DNA of 39,851 bases, from contig DAIDKV010000017.1 in NCBI GenBank assembly GCA_027449865.1, positions 1 to 39,851 on the forward strand, given 5' to 3'. The stretch comes from Planctomycetales bacterium. Lineage in GTDB: Bacteria; Planctomycetota; Planctomycetia; Isosphaerales; Isosphaeraceae. The translations under genes were made by a program, and so were the position numbers. The notes under the pieces were generated by a model, which was not told the DNA's origin, did no database searches, and saw nothing but the letters and a program-made list of their open reading frames with translations. Shown one piece after another: positions 26,001 through 34,000 of the stretch. Positions within the stretch are counted from its first letter, which is position 1; each line of letters begins with the position of its first letter.

Positions 26001-29000
26001 GACCCTCTCGAACGGGACCATCGCGTCCGTCTCGGTGGTCGCGGGCGGCGCGGGCTACTCCACCGGCACCACGTTCGCGATCGTTCCCGCCTGGTCGTTC
26101 ACGGGCTCGACGACCTCGGGATCGACTGCCCTGACGGTCGTTTCGGGTAGCCCATCGGTGGTCGTCGGACAGGGATTGTACGGACCTGGAATCCCGGCGA
26201 ACGCGACCATTGCATCGGTCAACGGGACGACGATCACCATGTCGGCGCCGGCGACCGCGACCGAGACAGCCGTCTCGATGACCACCTTTAACCCGACTCA
26301 GGTCTGGGCTCGGGTCGGCACGTACATTCAGCAGGTTCCGGTCATCTCGTCCAGCGACGACTTCACGGGACCGCCCTCGTTCACGATCACGGACAGCCCG
26401 TCGCCCACAAGAACCGCAACGCTGATGCCGATCATGTCGGGCGTCAACGCGGGCGATACGGTCACTTATGACGCGCCGGCGAACTGGCTCAACGCCACCC
26501 TTGGTGGTGTCTCCATCGGCGCCATCGGTGCCGTGACGAGTCAGCTGATGGTCAATTCCGTGGGCAAACTGGAAGTTGCCGGCGGTCTAACCGCCTTCGC
26601 TCAGTCGCCCACGATGCCGGCCGGCGTGAACGAGGGCGGCTCGCACAACAATTACTACACGGACATGAGTACGCTGCGCAACAAGGCGTACAACGTCGCG
26701 TGGAACCCCATCTCGGTCAACACGGGTCCATCACCCACGGTGACGTGGGCACCAGCGCCCGTCTCGGCAGGTTCCAATCCCGGAACAGGCGGCATTCCGC
26801 AAAGCTGGACCAACCCATCGACGACTTTCCTCCAGAAACAGGTCATGTGGCTCGCCGGTCCAGGCGACAACAATTTCGTGGACGCCATGGAGTGCCCGGC
26901 CCCGATCGGCAAATGGACCTGCACGTACACGGACCCCTACGCCAATACCACGCAAGCCTCATTCGTCCAGTTCTCGGCGACGTCTCAGCAGAACAACTAC
27001 GTCAACCTCTCGGGTCCGTATGCGGGTCAGACGGGCGTAGGTGTCGTCATCGATTCGAACGACATTACGATGTCGAACGGTGGCATTTCGGCGATCGCGG
27101 TGAATAATTCCGCGTTCAATAGCGGCAACTGGCATGGGGCGATCGTTGTTGCCACGGGTGGCAACACCTATAGCTGGCAGGCGGTCGGCGTGATGGCGAT
27201 TGTCCAGAACGGGAATGTCACGAGTTTCGAGGTGGTGATTCCCGGCTCGAACTACACGTCAAAACCCACCCTGACGGTCTACGGGACCGCCGTATCGGGC
27301 AATCAGGTCACGATCGTTGACGATATCCAGTACAACACGCCGTTCGATAATCAGGCCGACCTCGGCATGAATGTCACAATGAACGTGGCGAACGCACAAG
27401 GGGTCTGGAATCTCGGCGATGTCGCCATTACCACGTTCGACCAGACGGGCACGCCGCAGGTGTGCAGTCCCACCCAAATCCTGGCGCCTGACTCCTGGTT
27501 CACGGGAGCCTTGACCAGTTCCTCGGGTCGCGTGGCGGCGTCCATCCGTTTCATGGGGACCACGGAAAGCGGCGGCGGCCACTCCAATACGGTTTACGAC
27601 GCGGATCTCCTGAATCCGAACGCCGACAACTGGCAAAACCAGGAGATCATCGGCGGCAACATCACGCAGTTCCGAAACTACAATCCGGACCCCAGCAGCA
27701 CCATCTATAGCTGGTCCAGCCCCAAGCTTTACGGACCGCAGTCGTACTTCACGGAGACTGATCCGTCGTTCACTGTCACGGGAACGACCACCACCGGATC
27801 GGCCGACGTGACAGGCGTCTCGAACATGAATCTGATGGCCGGATCGATCGTGACCGGCCCGGGGATTCCGCTTGGCCCCCAGGGGCAATCGAACTACATC
27901 GCCCGGATCTTGACGGGCGGCTTCCGGCTTGGGTATGCGGCGACGGCCTCCGGAACGAACACCCTCACGATCACGAATCCAGGCTACATCACCATCCCGC
28001 CCGAGGCGCCTCCCGCTTTCATGGGCGGCATCGGACCCAACCGGGTTCTCGTGGAATTCGTGACGTCCGTTCCCCACGGAATGACGACCGGGCAGACATG
28101 CGTGATCAACGCCGGATCGGTGCCGATCCCGATCCAGGGTTACGGCGCGTGGAACGCGGGCTCTCAATGGACGATCGTTTACGTCTCGGGTCCGTACACG
28201 TTCTGGACCGCTTTTGACCCTTACGGCAACCCCCCGAGTTGGGCTCAGATCCCGTCGAATGTCCCCATCGACGCGACAGCGGGCGGCAAGGCCGCGACCA
28301 TGTGGACGTACTATACGTCCTGGCCGTGCGCCCCCAACAGGGGGAACGCCCTCCCTTATGAAATGCCGGCCCAGGTCGTGGCGGCCCTTCCGGGTTGTGG
28401 CGCGTGGATTACCATCCCGACGGCGGCCACCGACAACGTGCTGGGGGCCATCGCGCGGAAGATCGCCCAGAATACGACGCCTTCCAATCCGGTCCTTCTG
28501 GAGTACGGCAACGAACTCTGGAACTTCGACAACTACATGTGTAACGTCCCGCGTACCGTCGGCAGCGTGCTCATGGCGAACACGCCGCATGGGCAACCTG
28601 TCTTCGATGGTTACATCGGAGATGGCAACGTCGCACAAAACGGCTGGTATCCGCCGATGACGGTCCTCATGGCGGATGAAGCCTACAAGGCGTTCACGGC
28701 AGCCTGGGTTGCCGCCGGCAGGGACGGCTCGCAGGTCAAGCGGATCCACAGTTCATTCATGGTTGGGCACTCCACGACGACCATGATCCTTGAGACACTG
28801 GCGCGGGCCGGGTCTTACACCGACTACATTGACGTCGCCCCCTACTATACCATTCCCGCAGAAGGCACGACGGTCACGGCTTTTGCTCCGGGCGGCTCGC
28901 TGGACAACGCGGGCGCGTGGCCAGTGGACGCGATCAACGATTTTTTCCGCTACTGGATGGTTTATGGCGTCTACCTTCAGGGAGCATGGGGTGGTCATGC

Positions 29001-30375
29001 CCAGGCGTGCCGCCTCTTTGGCCAGCCGCAAACCGCGCTCAACTGGGTGGGCAGCGCCGGTATTTCCGCGAACCTGACGCCGACCACGATTGCCTCGGTG
29101 TCCCCCACCAGCCAAGGCTCCAATTACAGCTCGTCCACCACGGCAACGATCTTCGGAGGTGGCGGTCCGACGACGGCGATCACGCCGATCATCTCGCTCG
29201 GCGCCGTCACCGGCTTCACGGGATTGCCGACCACGGCAAGCTGGACATCGACGCCGCTGGTGGCGATCACCGATCCCACGGGCGCCGGCGACGGAGCGAT
29301 GGCGACCGCCGCGATCACACCGACCTCGGTGGCGTCGCTGACGGTTGACGATCCAGGTGTCGGCTATGGTCAGCCGGGCGCCTCCGCGATCTCCGTTTCC
29401 ATCGGATCACCCGCGAGCGGGACAACCGCCCAGGCCGGCGCGGTCACGCTCTCGGGTTCTGGTGTCTCGATGGTCGCGTTGGCGTCGGGGGGAACAGGGT
29501 ACACGGATCCGCCACCGGTTTACATCATCGGAGGCGGAGTTCTTCCGGGCGGAAAGTACACCTGCACTTATACCTACATCGACGGTTCTGGTAATGAGAC
29601 GACGGCGGGACTGAGTTCTGGTTCCTTTTCGATAGGTAACAACAACATGGTGGTGACGGAATCGCCATCGCTTCCGCTTTGGGCGCAGGGGGTGAACTTC
29701 TACCTGAGCAATGGGGGTCAGTCGGGCTCGGAGACGCTTTACATGAGCCTCACGCGGGCGGAATGGCTCGCGGCCGGTGGACGGATTCCTTTCAATCAAC
29801 CGATTCTCGCGTCGTCACGCACGGTCCCGCTTACATGCCAGGTGCCCCCGGCAACGATAGGTCCAATACCAGAGATCATCGGCTACGAAGGATCAGTGGA
29901 CATTCCCATTCATCCGGATGTCCCTTTCTCGATGTACGTGCGGCACGACCTCTGTTCGCATCCTTCGTATTACGACACCGTTCAGGGCTGGCATTATGCC
30001 TGCCAGACAGGCTGTCAGTGGATCGCGGCACCAGGGGGGGCTTCACGAAGTCACTACTTCGAACTTTTCAATACGCTCAACCAGACTTCGCCGGGTTCTC
30101 CCACCATCGATTCCTGGCTACTCGCCACGTCGATGCACACGCCGCCCGGCACCGGCGTCAACAATCTCTACGCGACCAATCAGGGTGGCGTGGCGACGGG
30201 TCACGATCAGTGGGTCGGTGCCGCTGGCTATGGGAACGTGGCCCCCGCGTTGCTGGCCCTTCAGGACTGGATTGGGGCGACGTCTCCATCAAACGTGCAA
30301 CCGGTCAATACCGGGCCTCGAAAGAAACGTTGGTTCTCCGCTCTCGGAAAGCGGGTTGTCCGGCCACTTAAGTAA
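23011..30375 (+). CDS. Giant 2454-residue fibre or spike: LamG-like, Ig-like and GxGY repeats, split cellulase-like TIM barrel
   Basis: This is the largest gene here. A LamG/concanavalin-like domain lies at about 25-245 (MTGFWPFNEGIG ... FSGLVDYVFFADRALSSDEI). Three Ig-like units follow at about 250-530, each with a GPxxITDGTAT-type end. A second LamG-like domain is near 527-750. Gly/Ser/Thr-rich GxGY beta-repeats lie near 827-1100. From about 1490 the sequence resembles a secreted cellulase-like TIM barrel: SIRFMG near 1508, a WITIPTAATD strand, LEYGNELWNF with N1834-E1835 as the expected acid/base pair, then VAPYY, and finally IIGYEGS with E2293 as candidate nucleophile. Roughly 265 residues of GxGY-type beta-repeat and an Fn3-like module (about 2023-2287) are inserted between these parts. 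It probably binds and cuts a surface polysaccharide. It is not a tape measure: long helices are absent. Confidence 0.75.
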   Translation: MFDVFQRTQKPPAGTPIDRSRPILGGMTGFWPFNEGIGALAHDVSGLTSSGFQGGATWTPGLSGPAMALNGSGGNGCYFPSSVMSPVAGTAIVRAMPANTGNQYLLGSYDQPGSNWASFGINLNSGNIQFGWQSYNGTTLTDSTALYWYQYNINGVYSWLPGRWATYAVTWENGGLTCAYVNGTLVSVVGNTLTSPLPMPVGVGWKAGSGADFPFSGLVDYVFFADRALSSDEIADFSGNPWKNFAPPSYLRAVPTIVPELTPGAVVYANGTQQVVPLTAFDHTLTVGSSPFSISGVAPAGVSIATQTVTTTTAGSVTLNTGTTSGPLSITDGTATALVPILATSIAASPSVVPADHPGHITLTLTGSGIDWNVHTTVFSLIGTVPAGTAIVSQVVNTTTSATVVITTGAGTGPVTITDGTATGTVQVEASSLSVNIQSPATVATGNYTIVFSNPAAVWTQETASTLFAISGWSGASLSNIVVESDHVASASLALGLTNRGAGSPTITDNSTGTTTTFPVQAIPSGALRITETATLAKTSGPANLFSYKTNATLGVWVRINSTNLPIPPSSIRILGTSTGLGPTLVYYPASQTYDVSFPIASGGVGVTTIAAVPEAGILFGFTCSPTEVAIYQNGALLASATNSGATTGNCAEIVLGPHEGGSYATDISVHDLFVLGSYAATLTDMANLASGAATPVSLPGAASAWWPLGGGTIGATPSLADAGMLDISGNGNVLSVSSGSIASFMYETQFPTIAPFLRSDYISKSGKLAVFGLTSSYAVPGGGCQLATINSPVGSSTIYRNGTAITAGPPTSLFNGMPLVTLLLQCGSVTRFDFEDSGEGFTAPTVSWASGSGGGTSLVLGTPVLATGVTTYRIVNAGVGWTSAPGIDVQPTPPGWNTTHTSPIRATARADVSGGALTLFRTGAGSILGPGSGYTIGESITLSIGTGSGAYLTPSFGSGNSLSKVNVSAAGSNYWGDIWIVPVDPTGAGSGAILSATLSNGTIASVSVVAGGAGYSTGTTFAIVPAWSFTGSTTSGSTALTVVSGSPSVVVGQGLYGPGIPANATIASVNGTTITMSAPATATETAVSMTTFNPTQVWARVGTYIQQVPVISSSDDFTGPPSFTITDSPSPTRTATLMPIMSGVNAGDTVTYDAPANWLNATLGGVSIGAIGAVTSQLMVNSVGKLEVAGGLTAFAQSPTMPAGVNEGGSHNNYYTDMSTLRNKAYNVAWNPISVNTGPSPTVTWAPAPVSAGSNPGTGGIPQSWTNPSTTFLQKQVMWLAGPGDNNFVDAMECPAPIGKWTCTYTDPYANTTQASFVQFSATSQQNNYVNLSGPYAGQTGVGVVIDSNDITMSNGGISAIAVNNSAFNSGNWHGAIVVATGGNTYSWQAVGVMAIVQNGNVTSFEVVIPGSNYTSKPTLTVYGTAVSGNQVTIVDDIQYNTPFDNQADLGMNVTMNVANAQGVWNLGDVAITTFDQTGTPQVCSPTQILAPDSWFTGALTSSSGRVAASIRFMGTTESGGGHSNTVYDADLLNPNADNWQNQEIIGGNITQFRNYNPDPSSTIYSWSSPKLYGPQSYFTETDPSFTVTGTTTTGSADVTGVSNMNLMAGSIVTGPGIPLGPQGQSNYIARILTGGFRLGYAATASGTNTLTITNPGYITIPPEAPPAFMGGIGPNRVLVEFVTSVPHGMTTGQTCVINAGSVPIPIQGYGAWNAGSQWTIVYVSGPYTFWTAFDPYGNPPSWAQIPSNVPIDATAGGKAATMWTYYTSWPCAPNRGNALPYEMPAQVVAALPGCGAWITIPTAATDNVLGAIARKIAQNTTPSNPVLLEYGNELWNFDNYMCNVPRTVGSVLMANTPHGQPVFDGYIGDGNVAQNGWYPPMTVLMADEAYKAFTAAWVAAGRDGSQVKRIHSSFMVGHSTTTMILETLARAGSYTDYIDVAPYYTIPAEGTTVTAFAPGGSLDNAGAWPVDAINDFFRYWMVYGVYLQGAWGGHAQACRLFGQPQTALNWVGSAGISANLTPTTIASVSPTSQGSNYSSSTTATIFGGGGPTTAITPIISLGAVTGFTGLPTTASWTSTPLVAITDPTGAGDGAMATAAITPTSVASLTVDDPGVGYGQPGASAISVSIGSPASGTTAQAGAVTLSGSGVSMVALASGGTGYTDPPPVYIIGGGVLPGGKYTCTYTYIDGSGNETTAGLSSGSFSIGNNNMVVTESPSLPLWAQGVNFYLSNGGQSGSETLYMSLTRAEWLAAGGRIPFNQPILASSRTVPLTCQVPPATIGPIPEIIGYEGSVDIPIHPDVPFSMYVRHDLCSHPSYYDTVQGWHYACQTGCQWIAAPGGASRSHYFELFNTLNQTSPGSPTIDSWLLATSMHTPPGTGVNNLYATNQGGVATGHDQWVGAAGYGNVAPALLALQDWIGATSPSNVQPVNTGPRKKRWFSALGKRVVRPLK

Positions 30376-30451
30376 ATCGTTCCGGGTCCCGAGACTGCCA
30401 TCGTAATTATATACCAGTTTTTCTACATTTATAGATGTTTCGGAGTACTTA
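30376..30451 (+). promoter_or_regulatory. AT-rich spacer before the tail genes
   Basis: The stretch 30400-30447 is clearly more AT-rich than its surroundings and contains TAATTATATACC and a T5 run followed by TTTATAGATG. This would suit a promoter for the tail operon, but no -35/-10 pair with proper spacing was found. The ribosome binding site GGAG before ATG 30452 is clear. Confidence 0.35.
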
Positions 30452-30907
30452 ATGGCACGAGAGCGAGACCTCCGTAACGCAATTCGGCAGTCCCTGGTGC
30501 AGACTGGGGCCTTCTCGGACGTCCGTCTCAACGGCCTACCGGAAGACTACGGCGAAGGTGCGAGCAACCTGACAGCGGCTGCAATCCTGCCTGGCTCGAC
30601 GCGCCTCGTATCCGGCTGGGATTCGGGTCCAGGTGGCGGCCGAGTGTTTCTCTGCCAGCTCCTGATAACAGTTCTTGCCAGGCACGCTGACCCGCAACTC
30701 TGCGACGAACTCGCCGAGCAGCTTGTTGAGTATATACGTGATGCCCTCGACGGACAACCGATTGTGCCAGCCTTCAATGAGCCTCAGCGGACCATGATCA
30801 CCGGTTGGCAGTGGCTGCCCCGAAAGGCACCTGAACGAAGGATTGCCGTCACTCTGACGTATCACTACATCCAGGACGGCTGGAACACCGCCGATACCAC
30901 CCCATAA
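30452..30907 (+). CDS. Tail terminator / tail completion-like protein
   Basis: The 151-residue product begins with RERDLRNAIRQSLVQTGAF, the helical start typical of small tail-terminator proteins that cap the tail tube. It continues with a central helix (CDELAEQLVEYIRDAL) and strands in the C-terminal part (RRIAVTLTYHYIQDGW). GGAG lies six bases before the ATG. Its place directly before the tube-like gene fits siphophage order. The call is from position, size and secondary-structure pattern. Confidence 0.55.
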   Translation: MARERDLRNAIRQSLVQTGAFSDVRLNGLPEDYGEGASNLTAAAILPGSTRLVSGWDSGPGGGRVFLCQLLITVLARHADPQLCDELAEQLVEYIRDALDGQPIVPAFNEPQRTMITGWQWLPRKAPERRIAVTLTYHYIQDGWNTADTTP

Positions 30908-30918
30908 GGAGTCGACTC

Positions 30919-31335
30919 ATGCCCGCTTCGGCACTTCAGATGAACTGGACTAATGTCCAATTCGCCACCATGAATCTGACCCGCGTTACTTCGGTCGCCT
31001 TCTCGCAGGGAGGCGAGCTCATTGAGTTCGCTGGTGACAACAACCGCTATCCTGTTGTGATTGCGAATAACATCAATCGACCGCGATGTACGCTTACCTC
31101 TGGCGACATTGCGACGCTAATGTCGATCGCACCCGGAACGTCGGGCACGATTACCGCCACCCAGAACGATGCCCTCGCCGCCGTCGGCGGCGCCGTCAAC
31201 TGGACAATGACCAACGCCGTTCATCAGAGCACCGACGAAAACGGCCACTGGGGCCACTTCGCGACGGCAACGGCAACATTTCGAGCGTATGCCGCGGACG
31301 GAGCTACGAATCCGTTAAGTTTCACTCGGAGCTAA
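30919..31335 (+). CDS. Tail tube-like protein
   Basis: The 138-residue product is beta-rich: VTSVAFSQGGELIEFAGDNN near the start and AVNWTMTNAVHQSTDENGHW and ATATFRAYAADG near the end. This is the character of tail tube proteins with a Hcp-like barrel. AAGGAG eight bases before the ATG is the best ribosome binding site in the tail region, in keeping with an abundant structural protein. It follows the terminator-like gene and precedes chaperone-like genes, as a tube protein should. Confidence 0.6.
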   Translation: MPASALQMNWTNVQFATMNLTRVTSVAFSQGGELIEFAGDNNRYPVVIANNINRPRCTLTSGDIATLMSIAPGTSGTITATQNDALAAVGGAVNWTMTNAVHQSTDENGHWGHFATATATFRAYAADGATNPLSFTRS

Positions 31336-31411
31336 ACCTTCGCCGGTCGACCGCATGCGGATCGGTCCTAACGGCGACCGGCTATCCGTCAACGGGACCA
31401 CAGGACGACCC

Positions 31412-31726
31412 ATGATCCCGACCAGCCTCATACCCGATGCCCTATTCATCCCCGAGGCGTCGAAACGCGGACGCACTCTCTTCGAGCGGGTCGAGTCGAT
31501 TCTCGCGATCGCTGAGCCGATGCTGGGAGTGGATCGGACTCGCGGCGATCGCGCCTATATCCGCCGCCAGGGAGATGGGTGGCTCTTCGTGACCCGTGAT
31601 CCACAGGACACCATCTATTTCCCGCTAGACTCGCCGCTGCGCGGACGACCGCGATACCGATGGATTGACGGAGCGGACGGAATCCGGCGAGGCCACCTCG
31701 AAACAGAGGCTGCCGATGATCGATGA
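31412..31726 (+). CDS. Small tail-region protein, function unknown
   Basis: From ATG 31412 (AGGA six bases upstream) the product has 104 residues. An in-frame ATG at 31355 would add 19 poor residues. The sequence is Arg-rich with short strands (GDRAYIRRQGDGWLFVTRDP) and an acidic end. It overlaps the next gene by 11 bases, so translation is probably coupled. It may be an accessory tail protein; no family is recognised. Confidence 0.55.
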   Translation: MIPTSLIPDALFIPEASKRGRTLFERVESILAIAEPMLGVDRTRGDRAYIRRQGDGWLFVTRDPQDTIYFPLDSPLRGRPRYRWIDGADGIRRGHLETEAADDR

Positions 31727-32126
31727 GAGAACACGGCGCAAGTCCGGATTCGATGAAAGAGACATCGCCTGGATCGTACTGGCCGATGGGGGCCGGTGGG
31801 CCTTCCCCAAGCCCTGGCTAGAAGTACGTGCCTCGTTCCATAGTGGACGGGCCGCTTCAGCTCGCTCGATTCTCACTTATGGTCGTGAATTGGACGAACT
31901 GGTCCAAGCCATCACCGAATGCCGAGACGATGCCGCGTTACTTATCGCCTCGGCCTCTCTAGGTTCCTACCTGCTTGGCCATCAATACGAGCTCTCGGAT
32001 GACGATCTGGACCGGCTCTTTGCCGTCCGCGTCGGCGACCTTGACTCGTGGGAATGGGCGCGATCCGTCATTGAGGTGGCGACCGGTGCGAGCGGCTGCC
32101 GGTCTTTTCGCGATGGCAGCGGCTGA
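31716..32126 (+). CDS. Tail assembly chaperone-like protein
   Basis: The 136-residue product lies between tube-like and tape-measure-like genes, where tail assembly chaperones (lambda G-like) are found. After a mixed N-terminal part (WIVLADGGRWAFPKPWLEV) it is acidic and helical: ELDELVQAITECRDD, LLGHQYELSDDDLDRLF and SWEWARSVIEVATG. The short frame that follows lies in the -1 phase and overlaps this gene's end, as in the G-GT arrangement. Function rests on position and helical, acidic character. Confidence 0.5.
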   Translation: MIDERTRRKSGFDERDIAWIVLADGGRWAFPKPWLEVRASFHSGRAASARSILTYGRELDELVQAITECRDDAALLIASASLGSYLLGHQYELSDDDLDRLFAVRVGDLDSWEWARSVIEVATGASGCRSFRDGSG

Positions 32127-32131
32127 CTTTG

Positions 32132-32287
32132 ATGGCCAACAGCTCGCTGCACGATCCGATCTTGCTGGAAGATGCCATCGATCTCTGCGATTTCCTCGAA
32201 GCAACCGGACGAACGATCCCCCGATCCAAGTGGGCTGTCGAATCGATCTCAGCTGCCCAGCGAGCCAATCTCGAGGCAATGTTCTAA
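32132..32287 (+). CDS. Short acidic helical protein of 51 residues, possible second half of the tail chaperone
   Basis: The frame starts ATG 32132, five bases after the preceding stop, and ends TAA 32285-32287, three bases before the next gene. The product reads MANSSLHDPILLEDAIDLCD and continues with a basic helix ending NLEAMF. It has no ribosome binding site, but it fills the gap exactly and looks protein-like. The same frame is open back to 32075 in the -1 phase relative to the chaperone-like gene. It may be made by reinitiation or as a frameshift extension. Confidence 0.5.
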   Translation: MANSSLHDPILLEDAIDLCDFLEATGRTIPRSKWAVESISAAQRANLEAMF

Positions 32288-32290
32288 GCC

Positions 32291-33475
32291 ATGGAAAACC
32301 ACGAATGGATCGCCCCAACCCGGTTCGAATACCGGGACGCAGTAGCCGGGCTCCGATCGATCGAGGAAGACGTTCCGTCCGTCGACGGCCTCGGGCAGAC
32401 CACGAATACATCGTCGACCCGATTCCGCCAGGCCCATGAATCCATCGCCTCCGCATCGCGGCAGCGCGGCCATCTTCAGTCGACTCTCCGAGAGAGTGGA
32501 CCAGTGGCGGGAAACCTGTTCGCTGGATCGGAGATCAATGGACTCTCAAAATTACGAACAAGCACTTTCGAATCTGGCTATACGCTCGAGTCACCGAAGG
32601 AAGGACCGTCCTCAACCATTCCGAGCTCGGTCAATGAGCGGATCGGACAGGCAAATGCAGGCCAGAGCGATCCCAACCGGGATAGGCGCTCGGCGAGCCC
32701 AGTTTCGATGGATGTACGTAATGCCCTGACCGGGAAGCCCAACTTCAATCATCTCGGAGCGGCCGACTCCCGACCGGACGGTCTTCCTTGGGCGCCCTCA
32801 ATGGATGTCTCATCGGATCGAATCCATGGAAAACCAGAGAATCCGGACAACGGCCCCGCACCATCAAGCGACCCCGTGATTCGTGCTGGACGCGTCGTCC
32901 AGATCGATCCCCAGGATACATCCCTCCTCGGCAGCCAAGCGGCTCTCACACAAATTCACGTGGGGACGGCCTCGGTGATCGCGACCGAAGCAGCCGATTC
33001 CGGGATGACCAGGGTTGAGCGGTCTGTACCGATGGACCAACGGGCTCTCGCTGATTCTCAGGCAGAAACGTCTGACCGCCTCATTCGAGACTCAAGGCCG
33101 AAAAGTCACCCCGACCGGGCCTTCATCTTAACCAACGCGCAAGCCTCAAGGGCGGCAGGCGGGATGGGCTTCCCTCAAGCACCAATCACCGGGCTCGTTC
33201 CTCCAGGCATCGCCCCGTATACGATCACTCGGAGCGCAACGAGCCCCTCCTCGCTTGCTCCGTCGGCCGATGGCCAGTGGACAGGCCCCCTCAGAAATAC
33301 CGATTTCAGCCCCATCGGAGGTCGGGGTTCAGTGAGCGAGTTGGGAGCGGCAAACGGCACCATCGAGCACCTGCTACGCGAGCAGAACGAGCTGATCCGC
33401 CAGGACCTCCAGCGCAATTCGAGCCGGCCAATCGCGGCCCCGCCGCCGTTCCGCAATAGCGGAATCCGCATGTAA
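32291..33475 (+). CDS. Short tape-measure candidate, low-complexity
   Basis: The 394-residue product occupies the slot of the tape measure protein, after chaperone-like genes. It is unusual for one: mostly Ser/Pro/Arg/Asp-rich and probably disordered, without hydrophobic segments. Only the C-terminal 50 residues form a clear amphipathic helix (NGTIEHLLREQNELIRQDL) followed by a Pro-rich tail. At the usual 1.5 angstroms per residue it would set a tail of about 59 nm. The ribosome binding site is weak, so translation may be coupled to the frame ending three bases before. It could instead be another tail protein. Confidence 0.45.
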   Translation: MENHEWIAPTRFEYRDAVAGLRSIEEDVPSVDGLGQTTNTSSTRFRQAHESIASASRQRGHLQSTLRESGPVAGNLFAGSEINGLSKLRTSTFESGYTLESPKEGPSSTIPSSVNERIGQANAGQSDPNRDRRSASPVSMDVRNALTGKPNFNHLGAADSRPDGLPWAPSMDVSSDRIHGKPENPDNGPAPSSDPVIRAGRVVQIDPQDTSLLGSQAALTQIHVGTASVIATEAADSGMTRVERSVPMDQRALADSQAETSDRLIRDSRPKSHPDRAFILTNAQASRAAGGMGFPQAPITGLVPPGIAPYTITRSATSPSSLAPSADGQWTGPLRNTDFSPIGGRGSVSELGAANGTIEHLLREQNELIRQDLQRNSSRPIAAPPPFRNSGIRM

Positions 33476-33566
33476 TCAATGCATTTGATCGCGCTCCGAG
33501 GATCGCCGGGCGAGATGCTTCGCCAGACATTTCGCAAATAGCCACATTAAAAGAATCGATACAGAT

Positions 33567-33941
33567 ATGAATCCCAGTTTCGGCAGTGCCTTCATCTTTG
33601 GTACCGCCTGCCATGTGGTCCACGTGCCCCATCCTGTCGCCCTCCAGAAGGATGGCTTCTTCGGCGTGACGGGGATGACGGCGCTTTTTGGCGGCGGACG
33701 AGGTCGGACTTTCGAGATCGCCGGCGTTCTGGTCGGCTCCGACCTACCTGGGGTCATAGCGGCCGAAGGATCGCTGCTCTCCTACGCCGACGGGATCGCT
33801 CGAACCCTCGTCGACACCCAGGGTCGATCCTGGCCAAACGTGATCTTCGAGGGCGAATACCAGGCTTCCTCCGAGGGGCCTAAAAGCACCGATTTCGGCT
33901 GGTGCTTGCCGTATCACTGTATCCTCCGTGGTCTGACCTGA
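33567..33941 (+). CDS. Small tail or baseplate protein
   Basis: The 124-residue product is beta-rich with many Gly and Phe: SFGSAFIFGTACHVVHVPHP, then GFFGVTGMTALFGGGRGRTF, then SLLSYADGIARTLVDTQG and a C-terminal strand. It resembles small distal-tail or baseplate proteins built on one beta-domain, and it lies just after the tape-measure candidate, where such proteins are found. No strong ribosome binding site is visible. Bases 33476-33566 before it hold no gene. Confidence 0.5.
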   Translation: MNPSFGSAFIFGTACHVVHVPHPVALQKDGFFGVTGMTALFGGGRGRTFEIAGVLVGSDLPGVIAAEGSLLSYADGIARTLVDTQGRSWPNVIFEGEYQASSEGPKSTDFGWCLPYHCILRGLT

Positions 33942-34000
33942 GGCCACTCGATCTCATTCCTCGGGGCGAGTCCGCCAGTGTCAGGGAGCTGTCGAAATCC

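Noticed and set aside
24055-28749. Long minus-strand open frames (24055-25713 and 27259-28749) inside the giant fibre gene
   Set aside because: Arg/Gly/Asp-rich products without any domain; they are shadows of GC-rich coding sequence in which the plus strand has clear domains.
23011-30375. The giant protein as tape measure
   Set aside because: It lies before the tube-like gene, has LamG-like and enzyme-like domains, and lacks long helices.
32318-32340. CCCGG-TTCGAATA-CCGGG, resembling a tRNA T-arm
   Set aside because: The loop has eight bases, no acceptor, D or anticodon arm can be built around it, and it lies within the coding start of the tape-measure candidate.
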